Shown piece by piece: positions 11,469 through 23,894 of a stretch of 64,000 nt of DNA. The stretch lies in NCBI RefSeq assembly GCF_018446385.1, contig NC_056002.1, positions 9,434,894 through 9,498,893 of the forward strand, written 5' to 3'. Positions within the stretch are counted from its first letter, which is position 1. Every line of letters begins with the position of its first letter. A program made the position numbers and the translations under genes. Below the pieces are notes generated by a model. That model had not been told where the DNA came from, made no database searches, and saw nothing but the letters and a program-made list of their open reading frames with translations. The stretch comes from Zingiber officinale (lineage: Eukaryota; Streptophyta; Magnoliopsida; Zingiberales; Zingiberaceae).

Positions 11469-13714
11469 CTAGTTCAAAACTAGCGGCTAAAGGGATTTAT
11501 CAATTTTATTTTTTTAATGTCGGAATCAGGATGCAGACCCAAAGTCAGCTGGAGCCGTTGTCACATGCACAGGCTGACTGCGACTCTGTCTGTCAATAAT
11601 TTATTCTTTATGATTTCATTGCCATTTAAAACTAGCCAACAACCATGAGAAACTCATGTGAATCCAACAAAAAAAAAAAAAATCCCATAATACCCGGCCC
11701 ATAATAAACTTTAAAAAATAATATATATTTTTTTTAAAAAATTGATGATTCTTTAAACATCAATAAGGCATACCTTAATAAATTCTAATGAAAAAAAAAA
11801 GTAAGTCCATTTAGAAAAAATCTATGCAGACTAGATAGTTAATTTGACTAAATTGCATGACTTGTTTTTTTTTTCAAATCAGCTTCTATTGTAATTAAAG
11901 TGCTTTCTTCAGTTTTTTTTTTACTTTAGCTCTTGTAATCGAACTCCATTGATGTGTAGTGATCATCCAGAAGATCTAGAGTAGGATATTCATTTCTTTT
12001 CAAAATCTCAGCTTAATCTCCGTTCTTAACTTGTTGGATCATAATTTATTCTCCATCTTTAATTTCATCATTCCCGGTCTTCCTGCAAACTTCTGCTTCT
12101 TTACTAATAAGATCAACAAGTTTGACTTGCCACTCAGTTCAATCTTCACGGGTTCAATTGGGAAAAAAAAAAGATTAAAAGGTAGATGGATGATCTAGTT
12201 GTCGGCCACAGTTGTGTCCCAGAGAGTGTAGTTTCCCTGCAGCTTCTTCGATGGGAAGTTTCTCTCTGTTTTCCTTAATACAAAGAATGGGAACATGGCA
12301 CAAAAGTTGTCCAACTTTGACTGCCTCTCCTAGGTACCGCTCACGTCCACATTAAATTTGGTGCACCAACCGTGGGCATGAATTTTATATGTAAGTGTGG
12401 CCCAGGGTTCACATACGAGTTCATTTATTTTTTTTAATTGGTACGTGATATTTAATTTACGCCAGGCATTTGTTCATCCATTACTTAACTATTCATTTAA
12501 TAAGTTCAATAATTCATTAGATTCTTTAGAACTTTGCCCAAAGAAACCAGTGAGAGAGTAAATTTTATGTGGAACCGATGTCGGATTTTAGATCTGGAGA
12601 ATCACATATTTGGTGATAAAAATAATTATTATACATGATAGATAATATTCAATATAAAAATATAATAATTTTAAAAATAAATAAAATATTCTAAATTAAT
12701 ATTAATATATTATAAAAAAAAGAAATGTAAATTTTTTAATAGATAAATTCAATTAAATATCAAATAAAATTTTCTAATTAAAACAAATTTGAGATTTTGT
12801 TATTTTATCTAAATCTTTAATAATTTTTATGCTCATAGTTTTTAGTAATTTCTCTCTTAACATATGTCTACAATAAATTTTATGATTAATTTTCAAAAGA
12901 TACAAAATGTATCGTATTATAGAACCTACAATATCATTTTTTTATTTCAATTAATACGTTTGAGAGATAAACTTCTCATATAATTTTTGCTTGTTTGTAT
13001 AACTTTCTGCTTCTTTACTTAATCCTTCTTCTCCATTTCACCTTCCTTCATTTTCTCCTTTTTCTTCTCACCCCGACCTTATCCGTCTCCCCACCTTAGA
13101 AGAAAGTATTCGTGTATTTTAAATATTTCATTAGTCAACTATATATATCTTTACCATATGTCAATATTATTTGGTGTTTTACTTGCAATTATAATTATGT
13201 TGTTTAATTATTATACTATATTTTTTAAACCTTACCTCAAGATAGTTAACTATTTTCAGTATTCAGTTAACTATTTTCAATATTATCTTAGAATTCGAAT
13301 TATCGAATGATAAATTTTAAATTTATATTTCATCAAATATTCTTAGAACCATAATATAATTAAAGTATTTTCCACGTTTACCATCAATTCAGTTTATATA
13401 AAGTTTTAATACTGCAAAAACTGATGCTGTTGGCGGTACGTAAATCTGATATCACCTCGTTAGATCCCTAAAAATTTAAAAATAATATATTATAATCACG
13501 TGAAAATATTATATATATAAGTTTAAAAAATAAAATTAGATACTAAAATATCTTACTATTTAATTAAGAATATGAATCATTTAATAATTAATTTTGATGA
13601 AATTTAAAATTAAATTATGTTAATATTTTTTCCTATTAAAATGATTTTAAGATTTATTAGTAATTTTCTTAATTATTTTTTATATGAAAAATATGTATTT
13701 TCATGGTTTTCTTT

Positions 13715-13767
13715 AGTCTCACATCTTAGGATTGATAACAACGTAAATAGAGAAGCTTCTATAAATA
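13715..13767 (+). promoter_or_regulatory. snRNA-type promoter: upstream element plus TATA
   Basis: GTCTCACATCT at 13716-13726 resembles the plant snRNA upstream sequence element (RTCCCACATCG). TATAAATA follows at 13760-13767, a spacing of about 34 bp, which is what plant Pol II snRNA genes (U1, U2, U4, U5) use; Pol III genes such as U6 use a shorter spacing. The U2-like sequence starts 26 bp after the first T of the TATA box. The upstream element has lost a C and a G of the consensus. Confidence 0.55.
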
Positions 13768-13785
13768 CCCCGACGACATTAGAAA

Positions 13786-13852
13786 ATATAATTTTTTCAA
13801 TCTTTGCTAAGATCAAGTGTAGTATCTATTTTTATCAGTTTAATATATGATA
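13786..13852 (+). pseudogene. U2 snRNA 5' fragment (decayed)
   Basis: U2 snRNA pairs with the intron branch point in the spliceosome. Positions 13806-13825 read GCTAAGATCAAGTGTAGTAT, identical to the highly conserved U2 5' region that includes the branch-site recognition GUAGUA. The next bases, TTATCAGTTTAATAT.TGATA, continue the match. The first 20 bases align without gaps to the U2 5' end but with many C-to-T and G-to-A changes. Homology stops at 13852, where stem IIb, the Sm site and the 3' half should follow; instead an AT-rich palindrome is present. It is therefore a truncated gene, not a functional U2. A retained promoter argues against an RNA-derived retrocopy. Confidence 0.75.
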
Positions 13853-13954
13853 TAAAAATTAAATTAAATTAAATTTTTATAAAAGAGAGTTTGTTATAAT
13901 AATTTGCTTTTGCGATTATCTAACGTTACCCTTATTTTGCGCTATTACATTGAC

Positions 13955-14790
13955 CTTATCCGAAAGTTGATGAGGTAGAAAGCTGGAGATGTGGCGCTCC
14001 CGCTGACTGCCAATGGACTCTGCTCCGCCTTGCAAGACAGATGATATCAATGCCGAGCCAGGGAAGGGGTCCTCAACGTTGATCCTCTGACGCTCAAGTC
14101 AATCACCGACGATGAAGTAGAAAGCGGAGCAACAAGAATGAAGACTGTAGCGCAAATAGTGTATCCAACATACCTCCGCCGATGCTTGGACACCCCTTTA
14201 TATAGAGTTCCTGTAGCACGCATGCATGCTTCCCCAGGCGGGTGCGCGTCTTGAAGTTTCCCCTGAAAAAACTTGTCAGTAAAGTGTCTCTAACATCATA
14301 CCTTAACGAGCTGAGCATATCTCTGATGTGACCGTGGAAGCTTCCGTCGTATGATCTTCTTTTCGACTGATCCTGTCTGAAAGTCGATGAGATGGAATGC
14401 TAGAGATGTGGCGCTCCCGCTGACCACCTATAGACTCTGCTCAGACCTGCAACACAAACTACGTCAGTGCCGAGCCAAGGAAGGGGTCCCCGGCGTTGGC
14501 CCTCCGACGTTCAAGTCAGTCACCGATGATGAAGTATAAGGTGGAGCAACAAGAAGACTGTAGCGCAAACAGTGAATATTGCATACCTCTGCCGATGCTT
14601 GGACCCCCCCTTTATATAGAGCTTCTGTAGCGCGCGTGCACGCTCCCCAAAATGAACATACTTTCCAAAGTTTTCCCTGAAAAGACTTGTCAGTAAAGTA
14701 TCCTTGACATAGTACCGCAACGGGCCGAGCATATCTCTGAAGTGACAGTAGAAGCTTCCACCGTACGATCTTCTGGTTGTACATGCCCGG
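13955..14790. repeat. tandem duplication of about 411 bp in an older GC-rich repeat
   Basis: Two imperfect copies are joined head to tail near 14366. Shared words include GATGTGGCGCTCCCGCTGAC, GGAAGGGGTCC, TTTATATAGAG (near 14197 and 14609) and AAACTTGTCAGTAAAGT/GACTTGTCAGTAAAGT. Each copy thus carries a TATA-like box, so the host sequence may be part of an LTR of an unidentified retrotransposon. The sequence continues at 26312 on the far side of the nested insertions, which shows that it predates them. Confidence 0.65.
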
Positions 14791-16409
14791 TGTCGGCGGC
14801 ACTAACTCCCAAAAGGATGTCGATGGATACCAGAGAGAGAGTATGTGTTGGTGCAATCGATCTCCAAGGTTTTAATGTCCGACAAATTTGTTTAAGTTTA
14901 ATGGAGCTTGATCATGGGAAGTCCTAGTTGTAGGCTAGGCAAGAGAAATCTCGGTATATCGTGAAAGCCAGGTGGATAGGTATGGAGGACCTGCTCCCTG
15001 GGTAGCCGAATACTGAGGCAAGGGAAATCTCGGTATATCGTGGAAGCCATGTGGATAGGTCTAGAGGACCTGATCCCTGGGTAACCGAATACTGAGTCAT
15101 TGTGAGTGAAGCCAGGTTGAGAAAACCCTAGGGGGTGGTAACCTTAGGTAACGGGAAGCCTTGGAGGAGTGAACTCTAAGCAAGGTTGATCGGATGGTTT
15201 CCGGTCCGCCGCGCGCGGTCGACCGGACCAGCGGATCTCGGTAAATCTAGGTTTAGGTTTACCATTATATTCTGTATTACTATTATTGTTGTTGGCTAAT
15301 ATAGTATTGCAGGAAAAGTCTTAGTGGATCAGGCGATCAGACACTGAGCAGGCAAGGTCCAAACATGTCTAGAGGACCATGTTTGGTAGGTAAGTTGAGA
15401 TAAACAATTGGAGGAGCGACAGTGAGGTCGGGTTCCTGAAGGGAACAACCTAAGGTCGTTGATCCAACTGAAGAAATCGGGAGAGTTTCCAAGTTGAGAT
15501 TAAGACAGTTCTACTGTCTAATATTACTCATGCATTATATATATTACTGTGCTAACCTTTGTGTTGCAGGGATACTTTGTTTAACTCTGTGTTACAGGTT
15601 CGGCCGGATCGGTCGACCGAACGTAGGGATCAGTCGAACGAACTATGATGACTCAACACAATCCAGTTCATCAGCATTGATCAGAAGCAAAAGGAAAAAA
15701 AAGCTGATCCCGAACCAAAGGATCGGTCGACTGAACCAATCAACATTAAAGCACCATTAAATAAGGATCTTGGCAAATCTTGACGAACAGGGAAGGAGCC
15801 TGTTCGGTTGTCCAAAAGTAGGGATCGGTCAACCGAACCCTTAATGAGCAGTTAATGCAAAAGATCGAGCCAACATTAGAGTCCAGCCAGGAAGGAAGGG
15901 AGCTGGTTTGGTCGACCGAACAGAGGGATTTGTCGATCGAACCTCAAAGGCACTTATAAAAAGGGGCTCGAGGTTTAAGGCAAAAAATAACTTTTCTGAT
16001 TACAAAAAGGCTCACCTCTGCGCAAGCTGTTCGTACTGCAAGCTCACTGCAACTCTTCAAACTACTCCATCCGGAAGTACCGACCGAGCTTCAAATTCTA
16101 CATTTAGTCAGTATATTAATTTTTAGCTTGCATTGTATTATTTCATTAGTAAGATAGTAGGATTGTTACTATCTTGCTCATTTGTACGATCTGCTTCTTT
16201 TCGAGGATTTCGGAAAAAAGAGTTATAGTGGATTGCCCATCGGTGTGGTCAAGGACCGTGGGCCTTCGAGTAGGAGTCGACCTAGACTCCGAACGAAGTA
16301 AATGAATTTGTCTTTTATTTTAATTTCTGCTGCACAATTCTGATTTCCAAAGAAAAAGAAAAGTTTTAAAAGAGCGCAATATTCACCCCCCCCCCTCTAT
16401 CACACTTAT

Positions 16410-18820
16410 TGTTGGAGTGTATACTGAAAGCCTAAGCTTTGTAAACATTCATTATGAATAAAGAATCACATTTGGTCAAATTTTCTACATTTAGTTGTAG
16501 TTGTTCAATTAATTTATATTGTAGATAATATAGTATGTGGTGTCACATACAGAAGATGATATTATCAGTACCTTATAAATTATAAACAGTAGCTCACGAC
16601 CAAAATGGAAAGGAACAAACCATTAGAAGGTCGTAGTGTAATTAGGTATCAGTTTATCTTGACTGTATAATTACACTAGTACACTCAGAGTGTATTGAGT
16701 AGGACCATTTGAGGTCGTTTCTTTTATACTGACTTTATAAAGAAACAAAGACCTCGGTTATTATGGAACTGTGTGCTCTTAATCCTAATATAATAACAAG
16801 CACATATATTTGATATTTATTTCTTTAATTTATCAATGGGTGAGATTTAGTTCGATAAATCAATAAGCCCGATAAATTGGGAAATGATATCACTTATAGT
16901 GTGTGTTGTTGATTATAGAAGGAAACTGTGTCCTAGAGATACTAGGTTGATAATGTCCTCAAGAGGAGCTCATAAGAATTGTCATGTTAAACCCTGCAGG
17001 TGGACTTAGTCCGACATGATAATAAGGTTGAGTGGTACTACTCTTGGACTAAGATATTAATTAAATGAGTTGTCAGTAACTCACTTAATTAGTGGACATT
17101 CGATATCTTAAACACGGGGAGACTAACACACTCATAATAAGAAGGAGCCCAAAAATGTAATTTGAGATTGGTGCGGTAGTTCAATAATAGTTCTCTAGTG
17201 GAATGAATTATTATTGATAAAATTAAGTTGTGTGTTCGGGACGAACACGGGATGCTTAATTTTATCGGGAGACCAAAACCAATTCCTCCTCTCGGTCCCT
17301 ATCGTAGCCTCTTATTTATAGAGTTCTATACCCACCTATACCCACCTTCTATACCCACCAATAAGGGGTCGGCCAAGCTAGCTTGGGAACCAAGCTAGGG
17401 CCGGCCTAGGTATAAGATTGGGTGGCCGGCCCTAGCTTGAACCCAAGCTAGTAGGGCCGGCCAAATTAAATTAAAAAGGAATTTTAATTTTAGTTTTTAT
17501 TATGTGGAAGAAATAATTTATTAAAGAGAATTAAAATTAAAATATCTCTCTTGTAAAAGATCTACAAAAGATTAAAGAAAGAGATTAGATCTCTTTCCTT
17601 ATTTGTAGATTGGTGAGTTATTTTATTTTCTCTTTAAAAATTATCCACATGTTGATAAAATTAAAATTATAGAAATTTCCTTTTATCAACCATGAAGAGA
17701 TTTTTAAAGAGAAATTTTATTTTAAAATTTCCGGAAACAAATTAGGAAGTTTTAATTGTTGATTAAAACTTGTCTAATTTTTTCCTTCATTGATGTGGCC
17801 GGCCATTAGAGTTTATTTGGGAAATTTTATTTTATTTTTCTCAAATAAATCATGTCAAGGAAATTAAGAAAATTTTATTGTAAATAAATTTCCTAATTTG
17901 CCTAGGCCAAGGAATATAAAAGAAGGGGTAGGGGTGCCTTCATGAGATACAACCTCTATTATTTTCTCTCCCTCTTTTGTTCCTTGGTGTGGCCGGCCAT
18001 CCTTTCCCTCTCTTCCTCTTGTGGTGGCCGAACCCTTCTCTTCCCTTGGAGCTCTTGTGGTGGCCGGATACTACTTGGAGAAGAAGAAGAAGAAGGAGAG
18101 GAAGCTAGCATCTCTTGGAGCTTGGTTAGTGTTTTGGTTTTCTTCCTTGGTGAAGTTTTTCCTTTGTGGCCGAACCTTGCTTGGAGGAGAAGAAGGTGGT
18201 TGGTGGTTTCTCATCTCGGTAGATCGTTGCCCACACAACGTCCGAGGTTAGAAGAGGAATACGGTAGAAGATCAAGAGGTCTTTCTAGAAGGTATAACTA
18301 GTAATTTTTCATTTTTCGCATCATGCTAGTTATTTATGGAAATAATACCAAATACAAGAGGCATACGATTCTAGTGTTTCGAATTTGTTTTCGATATAGT
18401 GTTTTTTTTTGTTTTTCTTTTCCTTGTGATTTGATTGTTTTTTTTGGTTAACCTAAAGTTATTTTAGGAAATTAAATATTAGCTTTCTATAAAAGGTTTT
18501 GTCTAGTCGGTGGTGGTTGCTCCCATATCCAAGAAGGCCATGTGCCTCGCCACGTCAGTACTGGGAACCAATTATGGAAATTAATATTTAATGGAATTAA
18601 TAACTTAAGGTGATTTGGGTCGAACGTGTTAAGTTCCGCAGGAGATCCAAGTCTAAACCTAAAAGAACATATATATTAAGTTTTGGATCAAAAGTGTTAA
18701 GTTCCGCAGGCGATCCAAAATTTAATTTAAAAGAACACATGGTAGCTAGGAAAAGGTTCAGACCTTTGTACAAAATTTTTGTACAGTGGAACCTCTAGGT
18801 TTTCCGAGTAGCAACCATCA
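16410..18820 (+). repeat. 5' LTR of the 9.9-kb Copia element (2411 bp)
   Basis: It begins TGTTGGAGTGTATACTG and ends GCAACCATCA directly before the primer site. It contains CT-rich and CTTGTGGTGGCCG tracts near 17950-18230, which give spurious open frames, and the tandem phrase GTTAAGTTCCGCAGG (two copies, about 18628 and 18697). It carries the module shared with the gag-only element at about 18468-18600. Confidence 0.92.
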
Positions 18821-21800
18821 ATTGGTATCAGAGCTAGGGTTTTGCCTCTGTGTATTTGGTATTTAGTTTAATTATGCACATGTCATACATAATTTAGGCA
18901 GGATAATAGTAGGATGTGCTAACTTTGTGGATGCGGGATCCAACTATTATGGCTTTTAGTTATTATGTGTGTGATTGGACCCTTGGACATGTCAAGGGCA
19001 TTTATTTGTGTGTGCATGCTTGTATTAAAATACAGCAGGAGTTGTATTTAGTTTTATTAGGATTTTATTTTTTGATCTAGATACATGTACATTCCTTTTA
19101 TGGAATATAGGATCAAAATGTAAAATTCTATTTATGTCGCGGATCGAATCTTGCAAAGCGTGGAACCTTCTAAGGACCAGAGGCGCAGCGGAACTAGGAG
19201 CAAGATGGATGCGACAGCTAGACCCGGTGGCGGTGGCCAAATATGGCAGCAGCTTGGGATGACAACACACGGAGGACAATTAGAGATAAAAGCCATAATA
19301 GTTGAAAATTAAATTTTCTATTTATTGCTTTTATATAATGCTGTGTGTGCATGTTAGTTTACAAGTTTTAGTAGGCTAGCATAGTTAAAATTCCTCATTT
19401 ATAAATAACTAAGTGGGAGAGGGATTTTAAATAAATCCCATGGTCTCCATTACTGGTTTGTAAGTGATGCAAACAAGCTTGCGCGTTGGCTCTGAGTGCC
19501 TTCCTCCATAACGGATGAGCTTGCTTGCGGATCACTAGAACAGACTTCCATTTTTGGATGACTATAGGAAGTTAATTAAGAGCGTGTGATCTTCCCCAAC
19601 GGAAGGGGCATAATCTTATTAATGGACTTAGTGTCAAGTAATGGTATACACTTAGACATATCTAATAGTATCCTTCACAACGGAGTCACTGCTATTATTT
19701 GTGTGGCCAAATGATACCAACTATTAATTTTATTTGTCAAAAAGTTAGGTTGACAAGATAATAAAATTAATGGGATAAAACCCTCCTTTTACAAATGTTG
19801 AATTTGTATACGTTCACACTAACGTGGCATACAAAATTCACGGTGTTTTAAGGTGTTGGTTAATTTAAAATAGTATTGTTTGAGTAATCAATATTATTCT
19901 AAATTTAGAGTTCTGACCAAAAGTTATTTGTGATTCTTAGGATGACTTTCAACCCACTGTCCATCATACTTCAACAAAACAGACTTACTGGACCTAATTA
20001 CATAGATTGGAAAAGGAACCTGGACATTGTTCTTACTGCTGAAAGCTATAAATTTGTACTGACTGAGCAGTGCCCTGATGCACCTAGTGGTGAATCTACC
20101 CAAGAGGAGATTGAATATCATAGGAAATGGGTAAAAGCAGATGAGATGACGCGGTGTTACATTTTGACTTCAATGTCAAATGTATTGCAACATCAGCATC
20201 AAGATTTACCAACAGCCTATGATATCATGAACAATCTCAAGGAACTCTTTGGTCATCAGGATAGGGCTTCTAGGCAAGAAGCCATGAGAAAGATAATGAC
20301 AGCCACCATGCAAGAGGGTACTCCTGTAAGGGATCATATCCTAAAGATGATGGCTTATCTGAACGAGATACAGATCCTTGGAGGAGAAATTGATGGGGAA
20401 ACCCAGATCGATATGATCCTCCAAACGCTACCTAGAAGTTTTGAGCAGTTCTGCCTGAACTATAATATGAATAAAAGGATTTATTCATTAGGGGAACTAC
20501 TGACAGAACTTCAAGCGGTAGAAGGATTATTTCGTCACAATTCTCAAATTCACTATGCTGAAAATGGTTCTACTTCTAAACCAAGAGGAAAGAAGAAGAA
20601 GAAACAAGCTGGCTCAGCAAAGAAAGTGAATAAATCTCAGAGTATGGGATTTAAAGCTGGAGTGAAGAAGCCGAAGGGCAAGTGCTTCATTTGCAAGCAG
20701 TCAGGGCATTGGAAGGCGGACTATCCTCGTAGGAACCAAAACAAAGGTATATCTCATGCTCTAGTTGTTGAAATATGTTTAGCGGTGTTATCTACCAGCA
20801 CCTGGTGTGTAGATACGGGAGCCACTGATCATGTCTGCAATTCCTTGCAGGGGTTCCAGGAAACCCGACGACTATCTGAAGGAGAAATTACCATCTACAT
20901 GGGCAATGCTACTAAGGTGGCAGCTGTTGCAGTGGGAGACGTCTACTTATCTTTTAGTAGAAATAGGAATTAAAAAATTGTCTTTATGTACCCAGTTTTA
21001 GAAAGAATTTAATTTCAGTTTCTAAACTATTTTCAGATGGATATTCAGTTTCCTTTAGTAACGATGTAGTTATTAAAAGAAATAAAGTGATTATCTGTTC
21101 TGGTGCAGTAGTTGGCAATTTGTATACTTTAAATCCAATTTCTTCCACAAAGAAAAACATGGAAATTTATAACTCATCTTCTAATTCTAATAAGAGAAAA
21201 GAACCTTCGGAAATGAACCAAGCATATCTTTGGCATCTAAGGCTTGGTCATATTAACTTAAGTAGGATTCAGAGGCTTATAGCCGATGGACTTTTGAGTT
21301 CATTAGAGTTGGAAAATTTTCCAACTTGTGAATCCTGCTTAGAAGGAAAAATGACCAAGAGGCCGTTCAAGGCCAAGGGGTATAGAGCCAAAGAAGTGTT
21401 AGAATTGGTTCATTCTGATTTGTGTGGTCCTATGTCTGTCCAAGCAAGAGGAGGTTTTGAATATTTTGTCTCCTTCATAGACGATTATTCAAGATATTGA
21501 TACATTTACCTAATGCGCCGCAAGTCCGAGTGCTTTGATAAGTTCAAAGAATACAAGGCTGATGTGGAGAAACGATTAGGTAAAAGTATCAAGACACTAC
21601 GATCTGATCGTGGTGGCGAATACCTCTTAGGAGAGTTTAGGAATTACTTATCAGAGGCCGGGATTCAATCCCAATTGTCTGCACCTGGAACACCCCAACA
21701 GAATGGTGTAGCAGAACGAAGGAATAGGACTCTTATGGAGATGGTTAGATCGATGATGAGTTATTCAGAATTACCAAATTCGTTTTGGGAATATGCTCTG

Positions 21801-23894
21801 GAAACAGCAGTATACGTTTTGAACTTAGTACCTTCTAAATCAGTTTCTTCTACTCCCATAGAATTGTGGAATGGGCGAAAACCCAGTCTAAGACATATTC
21901 GGATTTGGGGTAGTCCAGCACATGTGCTGAAACCAGATGCTGATAAGTTAGAATCCCGTACAGAAGTTCGCGTGTTTGTAGGATATTCCAAAGGAATGAA
22001 AGGTGGTTTATTTTATAGTCCTAAAGACCAGAAGGTCATTGTTAGCACCAATGCCCAGTTTTTAGAAGAAGACTATATAATGGATCACAAACCCAGTAGT
22101 AAAGTTGTTTTAGAAGAACTAAGAGAGGACACGTCTACTTTAGTACCAACAGTACAAGATGAAGTACCACAAGAGACTGCAACACGTGTCACACATGATA
22201 CACAACCACAGACAGTGCCTCGTCGTAGTGGGAGGGTTGTGAGGCAGCCTGAGAGATTCATGTTTTTGGGAGAGTCTTCGGATTTGATCCCGGGTAAACA
22301 TGAACCTGATCCCCGATCATATGACGAAGCACTCCAAGATATAGATGCAGCATCTTGGCAAAAGACGATGAATTCTGAAATAGAGTCTATGTACTCTAAT
22401 AAGGTCTGGGAGCTTGTAGAACCACCTGATGGTGTAAAAGCCGTTGGATGTAAGTGGATCTACAAAAGGAAAAGAGGGACAGACGGGAAGGTAGAAACTT
22501 TCAAAGCTAGGCTTGTTGCGAAAGGGTATACTCAGAAAGAGGGAATCGATTATGAGGAAACTTTTTCACCGGTAGCCATGCTTAAGTCTATCCGGATACT
22601 CTTATCCATTGCTGCTCATATGGATTATGAGATTTGGCAAATGGATGTCAAGACAACTTTCCTTAATGGAAGTCTTGAAGAAAACATTCATATGAAGCAA
22701 CCAGAAGGGTTCATTGAAAAAGGCAAAGAGCATCTAGTGTGTAAGCTCAATCGGTCCATTTATGGACTGAAGCAAGCTTCAAGATCTAGGAACATCCGGT
22801 TTAATGAAGTAATTCAGTCATATGGATTTATTCAAAGTCCGGATGAGTCTTGTGTATATAAGAAGTGTAACGGAAACGTGGTGGTATTTCTTGTACTATA
22901 CGTAGATGATATTTTGTTAATTGACAACAATGTCAAGGTATTATCAGACATAAGGGTATGGTTGTCCAAACAATTTGATATGAAGGACTTAGGAGATTGT
23001 GCACACATTCTTGGGATCAAAGTTATAAGGGATCGTAAGAAAAGAATGTTGTGTCTATCCCAAGCTTCATATATAAATACAATCCTTGCTCGTTTTATCA
23101 TGCAGGATTCCAAGAAAGGTTTCTTACCTTTTAGACATGGAGTAGCTCTATCTAAAGAGATGTCTCCAAAGACTTCGAAAGAGATAGAGGACATGAAAGC
23201 AGTTCCTTATGCTTCGGCTGTAGGAAGCCTAATGTATGCAATGCTATGTACGAGACCTGATATCTGTTTCGCCGTGGGCATGGTCAGCAGATATCAGAGT
23301 AACCCTGGACAAAGACATTGGACTGCGGTAAAGCATATATTAAAGTACCTGAGAAGGACTAGAGATTATATGCTAATTTACCAAGCAGACGATTTGCTCC
23401 CTGTGGGTTACATTTTGATTTCCAATCGATAGGGACAATAGTAAGTCTACATCGGCTATGTGTTTACTTTAGAGGTGGAGCCATTTCATGGAGGAGTGTT
23501 AAGCGGAAGTCTCCGACTCAACCATGGAAGTTGAGTATGTAGCACCTCTGAGGCAGCAAAGAAGCAGTATGGCTCGTGAACTTTCTAATGGACTTAGATG
23601 TGATTCTGGTTTGCCCAAAATTATCACAATTTATTGTGATAATAGCTGATTGCAAACTCGAAGGAACTACGAGCTCATAAGGCAAGTAAACATATAGAGC
23701 GCAAGTACCACCTGATACGAGATATCGTGAAGCGAGGAGAAGTTGTCATCGCCAAGATTGCATCAGCAGATAACCTGGTAGATCCTTTCACTAAGGCCCT
23801 TCCGGCGAAAGCTTTTGATCGGCATGTGGAGGGAATGAGAATCAGATGTATGGTAGAAGATATGACAGCTTAGTCATTAGTATAAGTGGGAGAT

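Larger units (their letters stand above)
10011..13714. other. gene-free AT-rich region with scattered repeat traces
   Basis: No gene is supported in this 3.7-kb stretch. It holds two microsatellites and a SINE, listed separately. Segments near 10075-10125 and 11215-11258 resemble each other (AAATGAAAAA...TATAG...GATCGACC and GGATGAAAAAATTCTATAG...ATCGATCA) and also the tail of the SINE-like sequence at 56868-57065, so they may be old 3' fragments of that element. The rest, including 11880-12420, shows nothing I can name. Confidence 0.4.

Noticed and set aside
17942-18301. Open frame of 119 codons, repeated at 25415-25726
   Set aside because: Both are the same CT-rich part of the two LTRs of the 9.9-kb Copia, with frame differences between copies.
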